Shown one piece after another: positions 1-6,822 of a stretch of DNA of 10,308 nucleotides. A program made the position numbers and the translations under genes. Every line of letters begins with the position of its first letter. Within the stretch, counting starts at the first letter, position 1. Source of the stretch: UBA9630 sp037137555. Lineage in GTDB: Bacteria > Patescibacteriota > Minisyncoccia > Moranbacterales > UBA2206. The notes below the pieces were generated by a model. That model had not been told where the DNA came from and searched no databases. It saw only the letters and a program-made list of their open reading frames with translations. The stretch lies in assembly GCA_037137555.1 (NCBI GenBank), contig JBAXKA010000034.1, positions 1-10,308 on the forward strand, in the 5' to 3' direction.

Positions 1-868
1 GACCATCAAAAAATCCTTTCCAGTATAACTTTATTAAATCAAATCTTTTTTCTCTTAACATTAGAATTGAATAGGCTAATGGCCAAAACCAAGAAAAAAA
101 TATTAGATACATGCTTTTTTGCAATATACTCCCGTATCGAGAAATAATAACTGTCCTATTTCTCATTAGGCAATAGGCTTTTTGAGTATATTGTCCACCT
201 AATGCCCTTGCCTTCAGACCGTCATTAGCGCTGACATCGTGATAAATTTTAGCTTTTTTGACTATTCCGCATTTGTAACCACACTTTCTTGCACTAAAGG
301 CAAAATCTGGTTCAGTAAAAGTTTGAATTAGCTTTTCATCAAATAGGCCGCCTGCATCAAAAACTTCTCTTTTGATGAGAAATGCATTGGGGATGCCATC
401 ACTATCACAAATTTTTCTTTCTGTTTTATCGATTATACCAGAAGTCTTTCCGGTAAACAAATTAATTTTTTGAAAGTCCAGATATTTTTTCCTCGTGTTT
501 AAATAATACATCGATGGTCCAACAATTCCATATTCATTATTTTTCTCTGCAAAATCAACCAAAATATCTATCATTTTTTCATCGACAATGTTATCATCAT
601 CAATAAACAGGACATATTTCCCCGTAGAGTTTTTAACCCCAATATTTCTCGATTTCACCATCATTTGCTGACTCATATTGTGAACAATTTTTCCACTGGA
701 AACACCAAGGTCACCGATTTCAAGAACTTCACTTCCATCGCTTGAAGCATCATCAATAATAATAAGCTCCCAAGATACTTCCCTAAGATCGGCATTATCA
801 ACAGACCTAACACATCGAATTAGATCATCTTTTCTGTTTCTAGTTGTAATAACAATTGATAGCTCCAT
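1..868 (-). CDS. Family 2 glycosyltransferase (3' end outside window)
   Basis: Inverting GT-A glycosyltransferase that probably adds a sugar from an NDP-sugar to a surface glycan at the cytoplasmic face of the membrane. The 289 visible codons begin MELSIVITTRNRKDDL, the usual GT2 first strand. They continue with an IIIDDASSDGS segment (about residues 37-46), the metal-binding acidic run FIDDD (residues 88-92), and TEPDFAFSARKCGY near 185-198, which fits the acceptor/catalytic ED-like region. A hydrophobic stretch at about 253-271 may be a membrane anchor. The reading frame stays open to base 1, so the C-terminus is missing. The ATG at 868-866 is the only plausible start: an in-frame stop lies shortly upstream. 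Just before it is a run of eight C on the coding strand instead of a ribosome site. It is the last visible gene of the glycan operon, 33 bp after the acetyltransferase. Donor and acceptor cannot be told. Confidence 0.9.
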   Translation of the reverse strand, partial: MELSIVITTRNRKDDLIRCVRSVDNADLREVSWELIIIDDASSDGSEVLEIGDLGVSSGKIVHNMSQQMMVKSRNIGVKNSTGKYVLFIDDDNIVDEKMIDILVDFAEKNNEYGIVGPSMYYLNTRKKYLDFQKINLFTGKTSGIIDKTERKICDSDGIPNAFLIKREVFDAGGLFDEKLIQTFTEPDFAFSARKCGYKCGIVKKAKIYHDVSANDGLKARALGGQYTQKAYCLMRNRTVIISRYGSILQKSMYLIFFSWFWPLAYSILMLREKRFDLIKLYWKGFFDG

Positions 869-901
869 AGGGGGGGGTGATTATTTATTTTTTATAAGTC
901 A

Positions 902-1432
902 TTACACTATTTCTTTTATTTTTTCTATTTCTTCCGGAGAAAACCTATACTTTATGAATTTAGCCGGAACACCTCCAACAATTGAATAAGCTTCAACATT
1001 TTTACTGACAACAGCGTTGGCACCAATTATAGATCCCTTCTCAATTGTTACTCCAGGCAAAACAACAACATTCGCTCCCAGCCACACATCATTTTTAATA
1101 ACTGTCGGCTGTCTATTTTCACCCTGAAACATCATAGGAATTTCTTTTTTTCTATATTCATGGTTTGAGGTGATGACGGTGCAGTTAGGTGCAATCATAA
1201 CATTATTACCAATTGTCAACCCACCTTGCCCAGATATTGTTGTATTGCGATTAATTGTCACATTATCCCCAATTTCAATATGCGATGGGTCCATGATATA
1301 ACAACCCCTCATTATGTAAACATTTTTTCCCATTTTCTTGCAAAATAGCCTCCAAAATTCTGCTCTTATCTTGGAAGTCAAAAAGACTGTTTCATTAAAA
1401 ATCTTTTGTAATATTTTTATTACTAGATGCAT
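902..1432 (-). CDS. Hexapeptide-repeat O-acetyltransferase (WcaF/maltose acetyltransferase-like)
   Basis: Predicted acetyl-CoA-dependent O-acetyltransferase of the left-handed beta-helix family, probably acetylating a sugar of the surface glycan. The 176 residues match the usual 170-200 of this group. Hexapeptide repeats of the [LIV]-G-x-x pattern start at about residue 52 (IEIGDNVTI, LTIGNNVMI, DVWLGANVVVLPGVTI, SIIGANAVV). SNHEY (residues 89-93) carries the His expected to act as catalytic base (His91). The ending GGVPAKFIKYR is the standard close of the helix in WcaF/LacA-type enzymes. A short N-terminal helical part precedes the repeats. The gene lies 19 bp after the GT4 gene and 33 bp before the GT2 gene in an evident operon. 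The start ATG is preceded only by an A-rich leader without a Shine-Dalgarno sequence. The exact acceptor sugar is unknown; family assignment is firm. Confidence 0.9.
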   Translation of the reverse strand: MHLVIKILQKIFNETVFLTSKIRAEFWRLFCKKMGKNVYIMRGCYIMDPSHIEIGDNVTINRNTTISGQGGLTIGNNVMIAPNCTVITSNHEYRKKEIPMMFQGENRQPTVIKNDVWLGANVVVLPGVTIEKGSIIGANAVVSKNVEAYSIVGGVPAKFIKYRFSPEEIEKIKEIV

Positions 1433-1451
1433 TGTTTTTTCAAATTAACGA

Positions 1452-2549
1452 TTACCCAAGCAATTCTTTTAAAATTTTATTTTTATCAAAATCTTTTCCC
1501 AATCTTATCGCATTTTCTCGCAATCCCAGATAATATTTTTTATCTATTAAACATTTTTCTATAAAATTAACGATTTTCTCAGTATCAATTTCTGCCAAAA
1601 CCAGTCCGGCATCATATTTTCGAATATCATCGGCAGTCGACGGAATGTCATTGATAATAACCGGCATTCCACACGCCACATATTCCCTGGCTTTCATTGA
1701 ATCGCCATAAAAATTCCAACTATTCTCCTTAGTATAAAGTGCGAAACCCAAAAAAGACTCGCTAAGAACTCTCATTACTTCCTCGTGATTTTTTTGTCCC
1801 AAAAAATTAACATTTTTTTCTAAATGCATTTTAATAGTTAAAGCTTGGAAAGCCTCTCTCTCATCCCCCGAGCCAATAATGCTTAACTTAATATCCGTAA
1901 AATTTTTAGTTAACAATTTAACTGCTTCCAGAATCGGCAACAGGTTCAGTGATTTGGAAAGATGTGAAACAATCACTAAATTCTTATTACCATCATATGC
2001 TTTTCTTTTAATACTTTCGAAATCCGGAGAATTTGGTAATAGCTTATTCTTAGAATCAGCTAGCCCTTGCAATCTTCTTTTATTTTGTATTCTAGTTGAA
2101 ACAGACCAGACTTCATTAGAAAATTTCAAACAAACCCTGTCTGTCAGCTGATAAATAATATTTAGTATTTTATTTGTAAAACGACTTTCCGTATAATCCG
2201 GCGTGAGATAAATAAAAACCTTTTTATGCTTAAATAATTTAAAAATCACACCAGCAATTCCATTTAACGGATCAACACAAATAAAAACATCCGTGCCTTT
2301 AAAATATTTAATATTACAAAACAACTCATTGAAACTTTTAAAAATCAAGTTGCTTTTATAAAATCTTCCGGTTTTTTTCACGAAATCATTTTGCTTCACA
2401 ATTTGCGATTGATATTTTCCATAAAGACAGTGTTCGATAAGAATCACTTGCTTATTATTTTTTTTCAAAAAATCAAAAACCGCATGTGCGGAACCATGCG
2501 TAGCATTTTCTTTGTCATCATAAACCACATGAGTAGCAATCAAATACAT
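1452..2549 (-). CDS. GT4-type (GT-B fold) glycosyltransferase
   Basis: Retaining glycosyltransferase of the GT4/GT1 superfamily, presumably building the surface glycan encoded by this operon. Length 365 residues is normal. The N-terminal acceptor domain is divergent, as usual. The C-terminal donor domain is recognisable: NLVIVSHLSKSLNLLPILEAV (about 190-210) opens it, LSIIGSGDEREAF (222-234) is the glycine-containing strand, NVNFLGQKNHEEVMRVLSES (246-265) follows, and DSMKAREYVACGMPVI (283-298) is the nucleotide-sugar binding motif with the acidic residue of the E-x7-E region. The second Glu is replaced by a D/E-rich tail (AEIDTEKI). It starts 13 bp after the SDR gene and ends 19 bp before the acetyltransferase. 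There is no Shine-Dalgarno sequence ahead of the ATG. The donor sugar cannot be predicted; it may be the product of the upstream dehydratase and SDR enzymes. Confidence 0.88.
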   Translation of the reverse strand: MYLIATHVVYDDKENATHGSAHAVFDFLKKNNKQVILIEHCLYGKYQSQIVKQNDFVKKTGRFYKSNLIFKSFNELFCNIKYFKGTDVFICVDPLNGIAGVIFKLFKHKKVFIYLTPDYTESRFTNKILNIIYQLTDRVCLKFSNEVWSVSTRIQNKRRLQGLADSKNKLLPNSPDFESIKRKAYDGNKNLVIVSHLSKSLNLLPILEAVKLLTKNFTDIKLSIIGSGDEREAFQALTIKMHLEKNVNFLGQKNHEEVMRVLSESFLGFALYTKENSWNFYGDSMKAREYVACGMPVIINDIPSTADDIRKYDAGLVLAEIDTEKIVNFIEKCLIDKKYYLGLRENAIRLGKDFDKNKILKELLG

Positions 2550-2562
2550 ACCGTTTTTTATC

Positions 2563-3378
2563 TTAGAGCTTTATTTTAGTTACTTGTGGCGAAAAACCCA
2601 GTTCTTTTTTCGCTTTATCAATGCTTAACAATAAATCCTTCAAATCATTATCCGCTTCCTTACGCTTTATTTTAAATTTATATTTCTCTTGAAAAATTTT
2701 CACCAAATCATCTATGGAAGTTTTAATTGGATTAGAAATATTAAAAATTCCTGACTTTTTATAAAAAATACTTTTTTCTATTGCTCCGCAAGCATCAGAA
2801 ACATTCAAAAAATTCCGAGATTGATTCCCATCCCCACAAACAGTTATTTCGCCTTTTTCTTCTATGTCTTTCGTAAAATTAAAAATCACTCCGCTTTTAT
2901 TTCCATTGCCATAAACATTAGGAAAACGCAAAATAATATAATCTAATTTATATTTATCATAGAAATAAAAAACAACATCCTCCGTTATTTTTTTTGCGAG
3001 TCCATAATCTGTATTCGGTTTTGATGAATCATTTTCAAAAGATTCTGTGCCAATTGGTTCGCCATAAACGGCGCCAGAGGAAGTAAAAATAATTTTTTCT
3101 ACACTATTTTGAGAAGCCACATTTAACAAATTATACATTGTTAAAACATTCAACCTAAAAAGATCATCGAATCCACCAAAAAATGCACCCACTAGGTGAA
3201 TAATTTGTTTTATATTTTTATTTTTATTGAAAAAAGCTTTAACATCTTCTTTTTTCAATAAATCACCCACGAATGGAACTACTTGAACATCATCATTCTC
3301 CTTCAAGAGTCGCAATAAATTAGTCCCAATAAATCCATCGTGCCCGGTAATACAGACTTTTATTTTTTCCATAACCAT
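2563..3378 (-). CDS. Extended SDR NAD(P)-dependent epimerase/reductase of NDP-sugars
   Basis: Extended short-chain dehydrogenase acting on a nucleotide sugar. The Rossmann motif is GHDGFIG (residues 12-18), the catalytic Ser region is FTSSGAVYGEP (98-108), and the YxxxK pair is Tyr125/Lys129 in YGLAKK. RFPNVYG and GDGNQSRNFLNVSD are the substrate-side motifs seen in UDP/dTDP-sugar epimerases and 4-reductases. At 271 residues it is slightly short but complete. The longest frame starts at 3378 (MVMEKIKV), but ATG 3372-3370, two codons later, has AGAAG about 7 nt upstream, one of few purine-rich sites in the window, and may be the true start. It overlaps the preceding dehydratase gene by 19 bp (13 bp from the second start), which implies coupled translation. 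The likeliest job, by context, is reducing or epimerising the 4-keto sugar made by that enzyme, as in QuiNAc or FucNAc pathways. The exact product is not determined. Confidence 0.87.
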   Translation of the reverse strand: MVMEKIKVCITGHDGFIGTNLLRLLKENDDVQVVPFVGDLLKKEDVKAFFNKNKNIKQIIHLVGAFFGGFDDLFRLNVLTMYNLLNVASQNSVEKIIFTSSGAVYGEPIGTESFENDSSKPNTDYGLAKKITEDVVFYFYDKYKLDYIILRFPNVYGNGNKSGVIFNFTKDIEEKGEITVCGDGNQSRNFLNVSDACGAIEKSIFYKKSGIFNISNPIKTSIDDLVKIFQEKYKFKIKRKEADNDLKDLLLSIDKAKKELGFSPQVTKIKL

Positions 3379-4382
3379 ACTTCTTTTTTTAAAATTTCAA
3401 TAAATTCCTTATTACCTAATCGCTTGGCATTATTAGAATTAAATTCATTAAACTCAATCGATTCGAGTTCTGTATATCTTTTTTCCAAATCCGCATTTTG
3501 ATATTGAGGTAAAATTACATAATATTTCGCATTAAATATTCTTGTTCTGGGTGATTCATTCTTTGAAACCAAGACTTCGTCCATCTTTTCTCCGGGACGA
3601 ATACCAATGCTTTTCATGGAAGTTTCGCTATTTCCAAAAAGTTGTATCATCACATCGGCGATATTAGAAACTTTAGTTGCGGACATTCTCATCACAAAAA
3701 CTTCCCCACCAATCGATCCGTCAACGGCCTCAAAAATTAATCCAATTGCTTCTTTGGTACTCATTAAATATCTTGTCATCTCCGGCTCAGTTACCGTTAT
3801 TTCATTTTTGGCTTCAATTTGTTTTTTAAATAATGGCAAAACACTGCCATTAGTTCCCATAACATTTCCTCCTCGAATACAAATGAATTTTGTATTGCTG
3901 ATATAATTTTGGTTTGCATTGATTACTAATTTTTCTCCACAAGCTTTCGTTACGCCATACAGATTAAATGGATCAACCGCCTTATCCGTGGAAATATCAA
4001 TAACCTTTTTGACATTATTGGAAATAGCACATTCAATAACATTTTGAGTTCCGCAAATATTAGTTAACACCGCCTCCCAACAATTTTCCTCACAAACCGG
4101 GACATGCTTTAGCGCTGCTAAATGAAAAACGAAATCTACATTTTTCATAGCCAAACCAAGAATATTCTTATCCCTGACATCTCCGACTATAAATTTTATT
4201 TCTGAGCTATTAAAAAACTCGTGACGCATCTCAACCTGTTTATGCTCACCCCTGGAATAAATTCGAATTTCTTTTGGATGCTGTTTTTCCAAAAGTTGCT
4301 TCACCAATTCATGCCCCCAAGAACCCGTTCCTCCTGTGATAAGAATCACTGAATCTTTTAAAATATTTATTTCTTTTATCAT
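3360..4382 (-). CDS. NDP-hexose (probably UDP-GlcNAc) 4,6-dehydratase, PseB/CapE-like
   Basis: Soluble 340-residue SDR enzyme predicted to convert UDP-GlcNAc (or a related sugar) to the 4-keto-6-deoxy form, the committed step to 6-deoxy amino sugars. Visible motifs: NAD(P)-binding GGTGSWG (17-23), SRGEHKQVEMR (43-53), GDVRD (67-71), HLAALKHVPVCEEN (87-100), STDKAVDPFN (131-140), the YGVTK catalytic Tyr142/Lys146, GGNVMGTNGSVLP (171-183) and IRPGEKMDEVLVS (261-273). These are hallmarks of the PseB/FlaA1/CapE group and not of the large membrane-bound WbpM type. It keeps Tyr in YxxxK, as PseB does; CapE/WbjB-type enzymes typically have Met there. It heads the glycan operon and overlaps the SDR gene by 19 bp. 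A candidate extended -10 promoter lies about 45 bp upstream inside the repeated tail block. No Shine-Dalgarno sequence is seen before ATG 4382. Confidence 0.88.
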   Translation of the reverse strand: MIKEINILKDSVILITGGTGSWGHELVKQLLEKQHPKEIRIYSRGEHKQVEMRHEFFNSSEIKFIVGDVRDKNILGLAMKNVDFVFHLAALKHVPVCEENCWEAVLTNICGTQNVIECAISNNVKKVIDISTDKAVDPFNLYGVTKACGEKLVINANQNYISNTKFICIRGGNVMGTNGSVLPLFKKQIEAKNEITVTEPEMTRYLMSTKEAIGLIFEAVDGSIGGEVFVMRMSATKVSNIADVMIQLFGNSETSMKSIGIRPGEKMDEVLVSKNESPRTRIFNAKYYVILPQYQNADLEKRYTELESIEFNEFNSNNAKRLGNKEFIEILKKEVWLWKK

Positions 4383-4410
4383 TTTTATTAAATCACAAAA
4401 AAATTAATTA

Positions 4411-4474
4411 ACTTTCTCAACTTTTTAATTCTACCACACAAACAAAAAACTACACAAGCACCTTCCAATGTCCA
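4411..4474 (-). repeat. Gene-tail repeat, copy A
   Basis: First of three copies of a block made of the last codons of an AlbA/GHKL gene (GHWKVLV-stop on the minus strand) plus the noncoding stretch after it. Positions 4431-4474 match copy B (6387-6430) at 43 of 44 bases; the less exact part continues to about 4411. The copy lies between the broken paralogue and the dehydratase gene, so it is both the 3' end of one gene and the leader of the next. It contains the candidate promoter at 4428-4457. Confidence 0.85.
4428..4457 (-). promoter_or_regulatory. Candidate extended -10 promoter for the glycan operon
   Basis: On the minus strand TTGTGT (4457-4452) is followed after 18 bp by TAGAAT (4433-4428), with TGG directly before the -10, giving the TGn extended -10 form. 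The start of transcription would fall near 4421, about 40 nt before the dehydratase ATG. The same arrangement recurs in tail copies B and C. The -35 is weak; the call rests on the extended -10 and the recurrence. Confidence 0.5.
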
Positions 4475-4966
4475 CCTTTGTCTGGACCGATGCGCTGAAT
4501 TGCACTAGATTCTTTTAGCTTGGCAATATTTTTCTTCGTATTTCTCAGATTAATCCTTAATTTTTCTGACAACTCATCGGCTGTTATAACGGGATTCTTG
4601 CGCATTATGTCAACCATCAATTCTTCATTTTTTGATAATCTTACAGTGTCCTTTACGGTGTCTTTTGCAGTGTCTTTTGCAGTGTCTTTTTCTAGGTCTT
4701 TGGTTTCCGCAAAAATATCCACATTGATTCCACCGGAAATTTCTTTGATTTCTGGTTTTGGCAGATTATAATTCACAATTTCAGCCACCGCCCTTTTCAC
4801 GCCGCTCCCATATTTCTCAATTAATCCCACTTCCTTGAAAATCTCCGCCAACCGAATTAGCCATTGCTGTTAAAGTTTCAATCACTTCATCACAAAAATT
4901 CTCCTTGAATTCGGTTTTTTCGTTTTCACCATTTTTAATAATTTCTTGTACTGTTTTTATATCCAT
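4450..4966 (-). pseudogene. Broken AlbA-GHKL-winged-helix ATP-binding regulator (central deletion plus frameshift)
   Basis: Remnant of a protein like the neighbour at 4996-6348. From ATG 4966 the frame reads MDIKTVQEIIKNGENEKTEF and on to ETLTAMANSVGG, the start of an AlbA_2 (Schlafen-type) domain, then stops at TGA 4817-4819. The C-terminal part is in another frame: LAEIFKEVGLIEKYGSGVKR, which is the end of the GHKL-type ATPase region, a KDTA/KDTV tandem linker, then a winged helix ending RIGPDKGGHWKVLV. Against the neighbour, the join corresponds to about residue 34 fused to about residue 320, so some 285 residues are missing. The join lies in TTGGCGGAGA around 4843-4853, a sequence that fits both frames. 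A TTG at 4851 could open the 133-residue C-terminal frame, but this is more likely debris than a gene. If expressed, the fragment would be a winged helix without ATPase or AlbA parts. Confidence 0.85.
4644..4703 (-). repeat. 12-bp tandem repeat encoding KDTA/KDTV linker
   Basis: Five consecutive 12-bp units (plus strand: CAGTGTCCTTTA, CGGTGTCTTTTG, CAGTGTCTTTTG, CAGTGTCTTTTT, then a degenerate CTAGGTCTTTGG) encode KDLE, KDTA, KDTA, KDTV, KDTV. They sit between the ATPase remnant and the winged helix, the same position as the ENVxENV repeat in the intact paralogue. A 12-bp unit keeps the frame when copy number changes. Confidence 0.85.
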
Positions 4967-4992
4967 AATCTAAAACAAAATTTTCGGTTTTA

Positions 4993-5020
4993 ATTCTACT
5001 GCGAAACCTCCCAATGTCCA
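4993..5020 (-). promoter_or_regulatory. Possible promoter for the broken paralogue
   Basis: On the minus strand TGGACA (5020-5015) and TAGAAT (4998-4993) are 16 bp apart, 27 bp before the ATG at 4966. Both elements lie in the final codons and stop (TAG) of the intact AlbA/GHKL gene. The spacing is acceptable, but the sequence is constrained by the coding region, so chance is a real alternative. Confidence 0.25.
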
Positions 5021-6348
5021 CCCTTGTCCGGACCGATGCGTTTGATGCGACCTTCTTTTTTAAGCTTCTCAATATTCCGTTTGATTGTTTTTTCATTTAC
5101 ACCTATTTTTTTCGCCAACTCCGTAGCTGTAATAGTTGAGGTTTTTTTTATTAACTGACAAATCAAACCATCTCTGTTTTCAGGGACATTTTCAAGGACA
5201 TTTTCAAGGACATTTTCAAGGACATTTTCAGGGACATTTTCCTTTCTCTTGCTAAACGCAACCACAAAAGCGCCTACTTTTTCAGAAAAATCAGGCATCT
5301 TATTGCCATTTTTTTCACACTCCCTAACTATTCTTTGAAAACCCGTTCCCCAGTTTTCAACCAGCTCGATTTTATGAAAAATCTCCACTAGTTTTTTATT
5401 CCGTGGAATAGACCTATTTTCTGTAAGAATATTTTTTATCTCAATCTCTTTAGGCAAAAGCCCCGGACTCCAAATTTCAAGTGAATTATCAAAGATTCTG
5501 ATTTGAATATTTCCTGGATCATTATAGTCTCGATGAATCAAAGCATTGATAACCGCTTCTCGCAAAGCCAAGAGTGGATAATCCCAAACCTCATCTCGCT
5601 TTGGCTTTCCCGTGATAACAAACTCAGTATTGATATGTCTTTTAATAAAATCCATCGCTTGATCAACGGAATGAACAATATTTCCATCGAAGTTTTTTTC
5701 ATCTAAAAATTTAACTACATTCTGACCCTTAAATCTCGCCGCTTTCACGGTGGCATTATAGATTTCAGTATTGTTTTTCACAAAACAAAGATAACCGGCA
5801 TTTGTAATTTTATTTTTAGTTGCCAGCTCTATTTTTTTTAAAAAATCAATCGAGGAAATCGTTTTTATTCCATAATATTCCTTGCTTATTTTTTCAATAA
5901 GCTTATCATCAAGTTCTATTTCTTGAATCTCTTTTTCCAAGTACATTTTATCAAAATCAGACAATGCATATCGCTTAATCAATTCTCTCACCGCAGATTG
6001 AGCCATTTTTTGATTAGTTTTACCCACTCTAATATATGCTCGATCAAAAGCAAATACCGGCTTATTATCAGATTCAGAAACTTCTATTTCCACAATCTCT
6101 CCAAGACCAAATGTTTTGACATTTATAGATGGATATAAAATTGGATCAGTATTATTTTTTATTTTATTTGCGAAGTCTTCTATCGTATTTTTTCCAACTT
6201 GAATTCCACTTGCCACGCCATCATCGCTCATACCAATAATAACCTTTCCGCCTTTTTTATTAGCAAAAGCACAAAGAGCAATTATTGCCTCTTTCCACTC
6301 AGAAAAAGTTTTTTTTAATTCAATTTTCTCCGATTCCTTAAAATTCAT
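4996..6348 (-). CDS. AlbA_2-GHKL ATPase-winged-helix regulator (RecG-like C-terminus type)
   Basis: Intact 450-residue protein often labelled 'ATP-binding protein', 'transcriptional regulator' or 'RecG-like', although it has no helicase domain. Residues 1-115 form an AlbA_2/Schlafen-type domain: ESEKIELKKTF, then ALCAFANKKGGKVIIGMSDDG, and YIRVGKTNQKM. Residues 255-365 are a GHKL-type ATPase region: LREAVINALIHRDY (262-275, with the N-box Glu264/Asn268), IFDNSLEIWSPG (285-296) and ENWGTGFQRIV (331-341). A linker of ENVP/ENVL repeats (370-391) leads to a winged helix (392-450) ending GPDKGGHWEV. Its cellular role is not established; nucleic-acid binding and ATP-dependent regulation are inferred from the domains. 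It starts just after tail copy B, with a candidate promoter, and ends 29 bp before the broken paralogue. No Shine-Dalgarno sequence precedes its ATG. Confidence 0.88.
   Translation of the reverse strand: MNFKESEKIELKKTFSEWKEAIIALCAFANKKGGKVIIGMSDDGVASGIQVGKNTIEDFANKIKNNTDPILYPSINVKTFGLGEIVEIEVSESDNKPVFAFDRAYIRVGKTNQKMAQSAVRELIKRYALSDFDKMYLEKEIQEIELDDKLIEKISKEYYGIKTISSIDFLKKIELATKNKITNAGYLCFVKNNTEIYNATVKAARFKGQNVVKFLDEKNFDGNIVHSVDQAMDFIKRHINTEFVITGKPKRDEVWDYPLLALREAVINALIHRDYNDPGNIQIRIFDNSLEIWSPGLLPKEIEIKNILTENRSIPRNKKLVEIFHKIELVENWGTGFQRIVRECEKNGNKMPDFSEKVGAFVVAFSKRKENVPENVLENVLENVLENVPENRDGLICQLIKKTSTITATELAKKIGVNEKTIKRNIEKLKKEGRIKRIGPDKGGHWEVSQ
5177..5242 (-). repeat. 12-bp tandem repeat encoding ENVP/ENVL linker
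   Basis: Five complete 12-bp units on the plus strand (TTTTCAGGGACA, three copies of TTTTCAAGGACA, TTTTCAGGGACA) plus a half unit encode a run of ENVP/ENVL tetrapeptides in the hinge before the winged helix. The outer units carry the Pro codon variant and the three inner units are identical, as expected from recent slippage or unequal exchange in the middle. The unit is a multiple of three, so length change would not break the gene. Confidence 0.9.
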
Positions 6349-6364
6349 ATTTTTTTATTAATTC

Positions 6365-6430
6365 ACTTTTTCTCAACTTTTAAACTCTACCACACAAACA
6401 AAAAATTACACAAGCACCTTCCAATGTCCA
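6365..6430 (-). repeat. Gene-tail repeat, copy B (orphan gene end)
   Basis: Near-identical to copy A (43 of 44 bases over 6387-6430). On the minus strand it still reads G-H-W-K-V-L-V-stop, but nothing upstream continues that frame: the match ends at TGGACA, and 13 bp further upstream is the stop codon of the broken AAA ATPase. It therefore looks like the residue of a deleted third AlbA/GHKL gene. The AT-rich remainder runs into the start of the intact gene at 6348. The short CATTGGA-CATTGGA duplication at its upstream edge may be part of the scar. Confidence 0.8.
6384..6413 (-). promoter_or_regulatory. Candidate extended -10 promoter for the intact AlbA/GHKL gene
   Basis: TTGTGT (6413-6408), 18 bp spacer, TAGAGT (6389-6384) on the minus strand, with TGG before the -10. 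It lies in tail copy B, 35 bp before ATG 6348. The -10 is one base poorer than copy A (TAGAGT against TAGAAT). Supported by position and by recurrence only. Confidence 0.42.
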
Positions 6431-6443
6431 ATGTGCTAAAAAA

Positions 6444-6801
6444 TTAACCCTTAATCAAAAAACAAGGAATAACCAATTTGCTCTCGTCAATCCCAAAATC
6501 TTCCTTTGAATAAACTAAGTATTTTGTTTTGAATATCTTTTTTGCAACCTTGTCCGCAAATTTTAAATCATTCCACCTTAATGAATTTGTATATTTTACT
6601 TCAATCAAAGCATGCTCTGCAGAGAATCGTCTTTCCTGTTCTTCTCAGCCCAACTATTGAAAGCATTTGTCTTTCTGGCAGATATTTAAGCAACTCAAAA
6701 AAAAGCTTTCTTTTATGCTTTTGATGTTCGAAAAACAAACTATCACCTTTCCAGTGTTTATTCTGGTCAATAATCTCCCTTAAAATAAGGTCTTTTTCCA
6801 T
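6444..6801 (-). pseudogene. Broken AAA ATPase with DUF4143-type C-terminus (central deletion plus frameshift)
   Basis: The N-terminal frame from ATG 6801 reads MEKDLILREIIDQNKHWKGD, typical of the AAA_14 family. It carries a Walker A loop, SIVGLRRTGKTIL (residues 48-60), and then stops at 6601-6603. The C-terminal frame, shifted and entered near 6620, reads AEHALIEVKYTNSLRW, continues about 40 residues and ends KLVIPCFLIKG at TAA 6444-6446. IEVKY is the characteristic strand of the restriction-enzyme-like end of DUF4143/DUF234 ATPases. Only about 115 codons remain of a family that is usually about 380-480 residues. Walker B, sensors and most of the C-terminal domain are gone. The join falls in or beside a perfect 10-bp palindrome, CTCTGCAGAG (6615-6624). 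These ATPases are frequent in mobile or accessory regions, and their role is not settled. It follows the AbiE operon and precedes the orphan tail. Confidence 0.85.
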
Positions 6802-6822
6802 AAATTTAACTTATAATTACTC

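Noticed and set aside
4450..4851. A 133-residue open frame that could be taken as a small winged-helix gene
   Set aside because: It opens with TTG exactly at the deletion junction, has no ribosome site or own leader, and its N-terminal residues are the interior of a GHKL ATPase domain; it is better read as part of a pseudogene.
5177..5242. Short regular repeats considered as a CRISPR array
   Set aside because: The units are 12 bp with no spacers and are in frame within a protein hinge.
6601..6801. A 66-residue open frame with a Walker A motif, as a separate small ATPase
   Set aside because: Walker A alone without Walker B is not a functional ATPase, and the matching family C-terminus follows immediately in another frame, so it is half of a broken gene.
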